Assembly (NCBI GenBank): GCA_038030265.1
Contig: CM075943.1
Location: forward strand, 23,374,001 to 23,438,000
Direction: 5' to 3'
Source of the DNA: Corythucha ciliata
Lineage: Eukaryota > Arthropoda > Insecta > Hemiptera > Tingidae
DNA length: 64,000 nucleotides
This document shows, piece by piece, positions 60,701-64,000 of the stretch (position 1 is the stretch's first letter; every line of letters begins with the position of its first letter). Both the position numbers and the translations under genes were made by a program. Under the pieces are notes generated by a model that saw only the letters and a list, made by a program, of their open reading frames with translations, searched no databases and was not told the DNA's origin.

Positions 60701-62940
60701 CGAAAGCCCTTTTCAAGGAGGTGGAGCCACGCAATCGGCATTGCGAGTGGGCCAGCTCCTAAACATACAGTTTTATCAGGGAGCGAACCTCGCGAAATTA
60801 GGCTTGGTCGAGAAAACGCTTAATCTGGTTATTAAATAAGCCAAAATCGCGACATTTGGTACTGTGAGCGTCAAATATGTGAATTTTGGAAATCGAAAGT
60901 GCCTAGCCAGCAGAATTGAGGTTTTGGAATGAGTCAACCCAGTGAAATTGGTTTTTTGAGAGATAAAAACCTTTGAAATTGCTTTCTGCTAGCAATAAAC
61001 CGCAAAATTTGGAAATTGATTTTGGGAGAGGGGGATTCCAAGGTCAGGGCTAAGCCCCCTGAAACATTCTACCCTAAATCCAGCCCTGAACCCGTGGCCC
61101 CAATTTCACGACACGTGTTTTTAACAATGCTGTATATGTGCTCCTTCCACCTTAACTTGGCCTCTCTAATACGGCAGAGTACGGCTGTTCTCACCTGCCG
61201 CGGGAAAGTGATGTGCTCTCCTCTGAAACGTATTGGTTGCAGAGCATAAACTTTATTGAACAATACAGCCGTGGTGTTTGTTTAATGAATGCATTTCGGG
61301 CCCATTCCCGGTGCCCCTCATCAGCATTATCGCTTCACCTCTGAGGCCAAACACCACGGCGTATTGGTTGCCACTCCTCCCTTTTCCTCTTAGGCCCGGC
61401 GCACACTAGGAGAAAAAAGACGCCGACGCGCGAGTCGGCGTCTTTTTTCTCGGGAAAGAGACGACTCTCGCGTAAGCGTCCAATGTGAAAGGCCCCATAG
61501 AGTTTTATGTGATTTTACTGCACGAGTCGGACGCTGACGCGCGCGTCGGCTTCTTTTTTCTCCTAGTGTGCGCCGGGCCTTACTAGCCTGCTGCCGCCAT
61601 AAGAGTACGAATGACTCATGCTGAGGCTTAAAGGATGGTACCCGACAAAATCGACCCTCAAATTTCCTAATCTGAGGTCTGAGGATCAGCCGTAGGGTGG
61701 GAAAACAGTGGTTCCGGAAGTTTGGAAAAGGATTCATGGTGTACCGGAAAATGTCGGTTTTATCAAACCAATTGTGGCAACGTCTGGGAAGGCCCATTAG
61801 GCGGTGCTACCACCATGAAACTTGGCGTATCACATTGAAGCACACACACGAAAAGAACGCTGGTGCTCACGCACGTCTTAAATGAGTCGAAACCCATGTT
61901 TAAATAAATTGCAAGTAATAATTTTTTCAGCCAAAATCGATAAAAGGTGCTAAGAGCCTAGGTGAAAAAAAAAAAAATAAACGTTGAAAAGATAGCAATG
62001 AGAGTTAGATTAAGCCTTGGGCTTAAACACTCGGCAGTTTTACAAAGTAGCCGTTTGCAAAAACGAGGAAATCGTGTGAAGGGGCGGTGCAATTTCCACG
62101 GCAAGTGGGACGGCAAGCATATTAAAGAGGGTACACCCACTAAATTGTGCTTCCCCAAGGGTCAAAGGACTCAGAAGTGACACGGAGAAAAAAAAACGCT
62201 AAACGAGCTTAGAGTGGAAGTAAACGCGATGTTTCAGTGACGTAAATCCATTTAAAAGACCATAAAATGTCACGAGGCACGCGGTTTCATCGATTCCCCC
62301 CCTCGACAAAGAACAATACATATGAATTTAATTCCCTTTATGGATAACGAGAAATGGCTCAGGTCATCCATGGCTCCACGACTTGGAAATTGCCTTCTGT
62401 ATTAGCGTCACACTTAGGACCCTAAAAGTTGTCATTTTCTACGTGAGCTGAGAATTTTGAATTCCTGCTGTTCACAGGTGACGGGGGGAGGGGGTGTCCT
62501 TTTATTAGAAGTAAACTATTTCATTCTTTTCAATATTAAACGAGACGAGAGATTTCTTTATAGTACCATATCGCCAGACAACGAACTGAGAACACATTTT
62601 CAAAAGTACAGAAAAACTTTAGTTTTTTTCACGGTAAGGCAAGCGGACAGTGAAGCGAATCCAATCACGTTCGAGGCCGTTGATCGCTTAAAACTCTTAC
62701 TACTTTTCTTTATAATACCGAAATTGGATAAGTAAGCAGGGAAAATAACTCACCCAGTCGAAGTTCGCCGAAATTGCCGCATCCGATCTTTCTCCCAACT
62801 CGGAAATTCGGGCCGACCATCAAAACACCCGTCGTCCCCGCGGTGTTGTGTCTTTGGGTATGCATTGCGTTTCTAAATCGTTTACTTAGGTCTTCACGGG
62901 ACTCCTTGTCTCGCTGTTGTTGACCCTCTCTTTTCTGCAT
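30653..62940 (-). CDS. CSNK1G: Casein kinase I gamma (CSNK1G / gilgamesh family), complete coding region
   Basis: Membrane-anchored Ser/Thr kinase; in flies and vertebrates it acts in Wnt/LRP6 phosphorylation, membrane trafficking and morphogenesis. Exons in order: 62940-62754, 40883-40843, 40768-40699, then 40435-40287 or 39427-39279, 39169-39055, 38980-38861, 38020-37850, 34686-34538, 33747-33667, optional 33210-33184, 32808-32710, 30948-30839, 30704-30653. Coding total is 1371 nt (456 aa) with the optional exon, 447 aa without; human paralogues are about 415-450 aa. Key residues (456-aa numbering): glycine loop [11 protein letters not shown], Lys75 of VAIK, Asp165 of YRDVKPEN, Asp188 of DFG, the CK1 signature [18 protein letters not shown], and a C-terminal [11 protein letters not shown] palmitoylation and basic anchor. 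No catalytic residue is missing. Confidence 0.96.
30839..30948 (-). CDS. CSNK1G: CSNK1G penultimate exon
   Basis: 110 nt, phase 0 in, 2 out. Encodes [20 protein letters not shown], then [25 protein letters not shown] and DDPTAGHSN are hallmarks of CK1 gamma tails. Acceptor catcacag, donor AA|GTAAGT. Confidence 0.95.
31522..31772. repeat. Near-perfect palindrome with about 98-bp arms
   Basis: Left arm about 31522-31620 and right arm about 31674-31772 are almost exact complements (ACAAATGTGTGCATGAAAG…; ACCAGAACCGGTTTTCTGCC…), with about 53 bp between. It lies in the CSNK1G intron between 30948 and 32710. A transcript would fold into a long hairpin. It may be a foldback transposon or a rearranged repeat end; no target duplication was identified. 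Confidence 0.85.
32710..32808 (-). CDS. CSNK1G: CSNK1G exon in the tail (ADRHGSVQ)
   Basis: 99 nt, 33 codons, phase 0 in and out. Encodes [20 protein letters not shown] and [13 protein letters not shown]; the last part matches the ADRHGGSVQ segment of vertebrate CK1 gamma 1/3 tails. Acceptor acttcaacag, donor CAG|GTAAAC. Confidence 0.9.
33184..33210 (-). CDS. CSNK1G: Possible CSNK1G microexon, 27 nt
   Basis: Nine codons, AVRADLSGM, phase 0 on both sides, with a good donor (ATG|GTAAGT) but a weak acceptor (gtatcaagag). It fits the frame between 33667-33747 and 32710-32808 with or without inclusion, so it would be a cassette exon. Family tails vary in this place. It could be a chance donor. 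Confidence 0.4.
33667..33747 (-). CDS. CSNK1G: CSNK1G exon 9 (start of C-terminal tail)
   Basis: 81 nt, 27 codons, phase 0 in and out. Encodes [20 protein letters not shown] and RGTRVNQ; the PTPVG start is conserved in CK1 gammas. Acceptor tttgttcag, donor CAG|GTAAGT. Confidence 0.88.
34538..34686 (-). CDS. CSNK1G: CSNK1G exon 8 (end of kinase domain)
   Basis: 149 nt, phase 1 in, 0 out. Encodes [20 protein letters not shown], then the segment with [11 protein letters not shown] and EFDWSDKTM. Acceptor cttctccag, donor ATG|GTGAGC. Confidence 0.95.
35360..35526. mobile_element. MITE, 167 bp, TAA duplication, empty site present in copy A
   Basis: Ends GGCCCATTTTCACCAAC and the complement of GTTGGTGAAATCGGGCC; TAA at 35357-35359 and 35527-35529. 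Copy A reads straight through with a single TAA (GCAGGTAAGAC near 18731). Another copy is at 47570-47717. Confidence 0.85.
36218..36354. mobile_element. MITE, 137 bp, TAA duplication
   Basis: Ends GGGCCGTATTCATAG and the complement of CTATGAATACGGGCC; TAA at 36215-36217 and 36355-36357. Absent from the matching place in copy A (near 19350). Pieces of the same family lie at about 37703-37730 and about 49895-49918. Confidence 0.85.
36331..36651 (+). repeat. Inverted duplication, left arm
   Basis: Nearly identical, in reverse, to 37403-37730; a 66-codon open frame (36422-36622 and 37436-37636 reversed) is conserved without change. The arm includes the end of the MITE at 36218-36354, so duplication came after that insertion. 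Spacer about 750 bp. Confidence 0.88.
37403..37730 (-). repeat. Inverted duplication, right arm
   Basis: Reverse copy of 36331-36651, reaching to about 120 bp from the CSNK1G exon at 37850-38020. The two arms could pair in the pre-mRNA of the intron preceding exon 8. Confidence 0.88.
37850..38020 (-). CDS. CSNK1G: CSNK1G exon 7, ends at a GC donor
   Basis: 171 nt, phase 1 in and out. Encodes [20 protein letters not shown] and the [17 protein letters not shown] segment, ending VLCEGHP. The frame joins the next exon to give CEGHPEEMATY, exactly the length of CENFPEEMATY in vertebrates, only if the donor is CCAG|GCAAGT. A GT donor a few bases earlier (GAGG|GTCACC) would delete three conserved-length residues. 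Confidence 0.9.
38195..38329. mobile_element. MITE family M1, copy 1
   Basis: Ends GGCCCCGTTCACAAGCTC and the complement of GAGCTTGTGAACGGGCC, flanked by TTAA on both sides. Interior has TCAAAATGCTTCATTTTTCG. Located 175 bp upstream (transcript sense) of the exon at 37850-38020. Confidence 0.8.
38335..38470. mobile_element. MITE family M1, copy 2, abutting copy 1
   Basis: Same sequence as copy 1, starting directly after the shared TTAAA. Its right end is altered (GAGCTTGTGAGCTTGT), so it has lost the final GGGCC. Confidence 0.75.
38861..38980 (-). CDS. CSNK1G: CSNK1G exon 6 (DFG and activation segment)
   Basis: 120 nt, phase 1 in and out. Encodes the [10 protein letters not shown] start, then [20 protein letters not shown], the CK1-specific replacement of the usual APE motif. 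Acceptor atgtttcag, donor G|GTAAAT. Confidence 0.96.
39055..39169 (-). CDS. CSNK1G: CSNK1G exon 5 (catalytic loop)
   Basis: 115 nt, phase 0 in, 1 out. Encodes [20 protein letters not shown] followed by NFLIGR and a lysine-rich turn. Asp165 of YRDVKPEN is the catalytic base. Acceptor ttttttcag, donor G|GTAAGA. Confidence 0.96.
39279..39427 (-). CDS. CSNK1G: CSNK1G alternative exon 4b (canonical-like form)
   Basis: 149 nt, phase 1 in, 0 out. Encodes [19 protein letters not shown], then [19 protein letters not shown] and [11 protein letters not shown], closer to vertebrate CK1 gamma than 4a. Acceptor cattttacag, donor CTA|GTAAGT. If 4a and 4b were both kept, 4b would be read out of frame and reach a TAG inside the exon; skipping both also breaks the frame. 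Exactly one must therefore be used. Confidence 0.94.
40287..40435 (-). CDS. CSNK1G: CSNK1G alternative exon 4a (divergent form)
   Basis: 149 nt, phase 1 in, 0 out. Encodes [19 protein letters not shown], then [19 protein letters not shown] and [11 protein letters not shown]: the beta4-beta5 strands, the hinge and the helices lining the ATP and substrate cleft. It differs from 4b at 16 of 50 residues, with changes such as GKYNA to SKYNC and FDACGRR to FVLCDHK. Acceptor gtaacgcag, donor TGT|GTAAGT. Length and phases are the same as 4b, so the two are interchangeable. Confidence 0.92.
40699..40768 (-). CDS. CSNK1G: CSNK1G exon 3 (helix C)
   Basis: 70 nt, phase 0 in, 1 out. Encodes [20 protein letters not shown] and GTH; the Glu of HLEYRFYK is the helix C salt-bridge residue. 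Acceptor tcctatag, donor G|GTGAGA. Confidence 0.95.
40843..40883 (-). CDS. CSNK1G: CSNK1G exon 2 (ATP-anchoring Lys)
   Basis: 41 nt, phase 1 in, 0 out. Encodes [13 protein letters not shown], holding the VAIK lysine that binds ATP phosphates. Acceptor tttttcag, donor ATG|GTAAGT. Confidence 0.95.
42166..42181. repeat. Solo right end of a CAGGGTG-type transposon
   Basis: CCTGAAACACCCTGTA resembles the right end of TA-targeting elements such as 54076-55386. The matching left end was not found to the left, so the boundaries of the element (perhaps starting near 41340) are unknown. Confidence 0.4.
42528..42660. mobile_element. MITE family M1, truncated copy
   Basis: Contains the M1 interior (CAACCAAACAAATTTATTCC… GGTTGCATAGACTCCACA) and two degraded right ends (AACGGGCATGG and GAACGGGGCTTAAG). 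Left end missing. Confidence 0.7.
46431..46578. mobile_element. MITE, 148 bp, TA-flanked
   Basis: Ends GGTCTATTCGTTTGTCG and its complement CGACAAACGAATAGACC; TA on both sides (46429-46430, 46579-46580). Confidence 0.8.
47304..47512. mobile_element. MITE-like inverted-repeat element
   Basis: Ends AAGGTGTGTTTACACTGAAG and the imperfect complement of CTTCCGTGTAAATGCGCCTT. The interior repeats GTCAGACAC. Flanks are TTA-like. No coding. Confidence 0.6.
47570..47717. mobile_element. MITE, second copy of the 35360 family, TCA duplication
   Basis: Ends GGCCCGTTTTCACCAAC and the complement of GTTGGTGAAAATGGGCC; TCA directly outside both ends (47567-47569, 47718-47720). Interior contains ACTAATCACGATTACAATG as in the 35360 copy. 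The TCA target shows that insertion is not strictly at TTA/TAA. Confidence 0.85.
49569..49709. mobile_element. MITE, 141 bp
   Basis: Ends AGCCCTGTTCACACGATG and the complement of CATCGTGTGAACAGGGCT, with a palindromic interior around GCATGC. Right flank TTA, left flank TTC. Confidence 0.75.
49922..50052. mobile_element. MITE, 131 bp, in an end-to-end chain
   Basis: Ends GGCCCATATGCCAAGTCG and the complement of CGACTTAGCATATGGGTC; TTA at 49919-49921 and 50053-50055. To its left lies the right end of a 36218-family MITE (GACTATGAATTGAATACGGG), and to its right the next MITE starts after the shared TTA. Confidence 0.8.
50056..50752. mobile_element. MITE, 697 bp, with long inverted ends
   Basis: Ends AGACGCGTATAAACTAGGCG and the near complement of CGCCCAGTTTATACGCGCCT; similarity runs about 60 bp inward (GATCCGAACATGTATTGC). 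TTA at 50053-50055 and 50753-50755. The ends embed GGAGCGGAGCG repeats. No coding. Confidence 0.85.
51034..51276. repeat. Inverted-repeat element with GGTGCCGCAGAT ends
   Basis: CTATAGGTGCCGCAGAT and its complement ATCTGCGGCACCTATAG lie at the two sides; weaker complementarity continues outward to about 51006 and 51303 (GTACAAAGTCAAGGTG). Boundaries uncertain. Confidence 0.55.
51697..51732 (+). repeat. (GA)n microsatellite
   Basis: An uninterrupted GA run of about 17 units. Confidence 0.95.
53818..53944. mobile_element. MITE family M8, intact reference copy
   Basis: Ends GGCCCATTCTCTAACAAAAA and the near complement of TTTTTGTTAAAGAATAGGC, with inner arms AGCAATATGTTTTTCGTAGC. It shows what the split copy at 55421-56332 looked like before interruption. 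Confidence 0.7.
54076..55386. mobile_element. Large foldback element, 1.31 kb, arms about 485 bp
   Basis: Ends CAGGGTGTTCATGAATTAGC and its complement GCTAATTCATGAACACCCTG, flanked by TA. Arms (about 54076-54561 and 54905-55386) are about 90% complementary by eye, and a 62-codon open frame is conserved in both. The spacer of about 340 bp is AT-rich. No transposase. The TA target suggests a Tc1/mariner-type mobiliser (inferred). Confidence 0.85.
55526..55615. mobile_element. MITE family M1, internally shortened copy
   Basis: Begins GGCCCGTTCACAAGCTCTG after TTAA and ends TTTACGGGCC before TTAA; the right half of M1 is missing although the terminal GGGCC survives. Confidence 0.75.
55619..55756. 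mobile_element. MITE family M1, full copy in the chain
   Basis: Begins AAAGCCCGTTCACATGCTC and ends GAGCTTGTGAACGGGGCT, followed by TTA. Orientation is opposite to the neighbouring M1. Confidence 0.8.
55760..56318. mobile_element. MITE, 559 bp, with CAGTTTAAACTG subterminal repeats
   Basis: Ends AGCCCGCCACTCACGTGCAG and the near complement of CTGCACGTGAGTGGCCGGCT; TTA at 55757-55759 and 56319-56321. Both ends carry repeated ACTGACAGTTT words. Confidence 0.85.
56546..57206. mobile_element. Inverted-repeat element (also present at 702-1119), interrupted by a TTAA element
   Basis: Ends GCTTTGGTTTCC and its complement; the complementarity continues through GGTGCC…CGGTAGAAAA. It is homologous through most of its length to 702-1119. 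Flanking duplication unclear. Confidence 0.7.
56605..56870. mobile_element. piggyBac-type MITE, 266 bp, TTAA duplication
   Basis: Ends CATTAGGAAGACTGA and the complement of TCGGTCTTCCTAGCG, exactly flanked by TTAA (56601-56604, 56871-56874). Inner words GTCATTTGACGGG and CCGTCAAATGACGGG are inverted. The related copy at 702-1119 lacks it. TTAA targets are the mark of piggyBac; no transposase present. Confidence 0.8.
59071..59224. mobile_element. MITE with GGTCCGTTCCATTG ends, 154 bp
   Basis: AGGTCCGTTCCATTGTTTCG and its complement near 59224 (CAAAACAATGGAACGGACCT). A second right end follows at about 59236-59283. A fragment lies at 8885-8985. Confidence 0.75.
59577..59786. mobile_element. 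Inverted-repeat element, 210 bp
   Basis: Ends CAGACTATTCGGACGTG and the near complement of ACGTCCGAGTAGTCTG; inner arms TTTGTTTACGTTCACATTGC and GCAATCTGAATGTAAACAAA pair as well. Confidence 0.75.
60330..60990. repeat. Degenerate tandem array with CACGAAATTGG units
   Basis: Repeats of about 35-40 bp of the form CCCACGAAATTGG followed by TTTTTGAAAGAGC. Weaker similar stretches occur at 58030-58290, 35090-35220 and 20200-20400, the last two next to repeat copies B and A. Confidence 0.7.
61393..61579. mobile_element. MITE, 187 bp, GC-rich ends, TTA duplication
   Basis: Ends of about 40 bp starting GGCCCGGCGCACACTAGGAG, with complement at the right; TTA at 61390-61392 and 61580-61582. Each arm contains a second small hairpin (GACGCCGACGCGCG and AGTCGGCGTC). 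Confidence 0.85.
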
Positions 62941-62941
62941 G
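62754..62941 (-). CDS. CSNK1G: CSNK1G exon with start codon (glycine loop)
   Basis: ATG at 62938-62940. An acceptor-like …tttttcgggcag ends one base upstream, so a separate 5'UTR exon probably lies further right. It encodes a polar N-terminal tail ([17 protein letters not shown]) and then [18 protein letters not shown], conserved in all CK1 gammas. Donor G|GTGAGT. The following intron is about 21.9 kb. Confidence 0.93.
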
Positions 62942-62959
62942 CTGCCCGAAAAAATACAA

Positions 62960-64000
62960 GAGGAAAAAAAATAGACCAATCGGACCACGAATGCGTTATG
63001 AGTAGTTGTGAGAGGGCGGAGGGGGGACTTAACACAATTAGCAGAACTTGATTCTCGAAAAAAACACCATTAAACAGTATCGTAAGCGGTGACGAATTTC
63101 AAGCCAGGCTACGACTTTTCAGGGAAAATAGGAAAAACGGGGCGCGGTACTACCGCCAATTGATCACTTCCACTCGCGCCCATTTCACACCAAAGAAAAT
63201 GTATCCTTCGAACAGGTCACGTCTCGGAACATCACATTTCACTCAGTCGGAACATTTTCAAGTGAACAAATATAAATTAACTAAAAAACAAAAAAGGGGA
63301 AACCCAGTCACACCGAATTCACATTCACCACAGACACAGACATCACGCTCGTCACCACGACCCTTTCGGTTTCCGAAGTCAACCCGTTTGAAGAAGACAA
63401 AGCACTGCTACCTCCATGTTCACAAAGAGCTCACCCCCCCTACCACACACAAAAAAACAAGAATCGTCGCGGATGAATATTCCAACAATTTTATAACATT
63501 TCACCTAACTTCACGTAATAGAGCTTGAAACATCAAGATTTGTATGAAATTGTAAACCACAAAGCTGCCGAAGGTAAATGCGAAATTTGCCCGTGAAGGC
63601 CCACTATAACAAACTCAATTGTGAACTACTTTGTGCTAACCCCAACAGCTGATCGCCTGTCCGGTGACAGATTTGCCCGCCGTAGTTCACCGAAATAAGC
63701 AAATAATTGTTTATTTTCGCTTTGAAAACCCTCAGATTTCTTTTTGAAGGGATAAATCAAGTTAATACTCACCAAGCACGTCAGAACCGTGCCTCCATGG
63801 CCGCAAAATCATATCGTAACACTAGACCAAACTTATACAACACGCGACCATTACTAAATAAACGATTTTTTTTCAGAAAACTAATGAAAATTCCTGAGGA
63901 AAAAAACTGCCCGTAGAAACCTGGAAATTTGGATGTAAATTTTTCATTCAAATAGTGTTCTCTGTCAAACAAAACCTGTTCTATTACCTTCCACCAAATC
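62960..64000. other. Upstream of the CSNK1G start exon, nothing coding seen
   Basis: Probably intron or 5' flank. Short open frames have no recognisable features. The stretch about 63860-63930 shares words with 59827-59900 (GAAAATTCCTGAGG / GGTATTTTCATTAG), so a dispersed repeat is likely. Confidence 0.4.

Larger units (their letters stand above)
40884..62753. other. CSNK1G first intron, about 21.9 kb, rich in MITEs
   Basis: No exon of another gene was recognised on either strand. The features listed separately account for much of 46.4-61.6 kb. Stretches 43000-46400, 48000-49500 and 51500-53800 hold only short meaningless open frames, G or C homopolymers and a GA microsatellite. Confidence 0.6.

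Overview
This is an animal genomic window, most likely from an arthropod and probably an insect. It is AT-rich and intron-rich, holds two recognisable multi-exon host genes, and carries an R1-clade non-LTR retrotransposon (a lineage known mainly from arthropods). Much of the rest is short inverted-repeat DNA transposons. No species can be named from the sequence.

Host genes. (1) A sodium-dependent excitatory amino acid transporter (SLC1/EAAT) runs on the minus strand from a start codon at 11689 and leaves the window at the left edge. Seven coding exons are visible (11470-11699, 3005-3130, 2700-2913, 2500-2542, 2231-2340, 2026-2172, 1537-1770). The C-terminal transport core lies outside. (2) A complete casein kinase 1 gamma gene (CSNK1G, the gilgamesh family of flies) runs on the minus strand from a start at 62940 to a stop ending at 30653. 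It has a first intron of about 22 kb. It carries a pair of phase-matched, equal-length alternative exons inside the kinase domain (40287-40435 and 39279-39427), one apparent GC-AG intron, and a possible 27-nt microexon.

Between the genes (about 12-30 kb) there is mainly transposon and repeat sequence: a decayed tandem array (12.8-13.6 kb), a 1.9-kb element with an internal degenerate satellite (18.6-20.5 kb), a TA-flanked inverted-repeat element (21.1-22.0 kb), a MITE (22.7-23.1 kb), and a PIF/Harbinger-type element (23651-27383). That element holds a transposase fragment and was later split by a 5'-truncated R1-type LINE with poly(A) and a 21-bp target duplication.

The introns of both genes are full of MITEs. 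Most have GGCC- or AGCC-type ends and 3-bp TTA/TAA target duplications. Several sit end to end sharing a single TTA, and some can be proved as insertions because an empty copy of the same repeat is elsewhere in the window. There are also a hAT-type element with an 8-bp duplication, a piggyBac-type TTAA element, and two large foldback elements. I saw no rRNA, tRNA, CRISPR array or bacterial-type feature.

Exon boundaries were derived by hand from reading frame, splice signals and recalled family sequence, so they are predictions. Both sets of exon lengths and phases close arithmetically.
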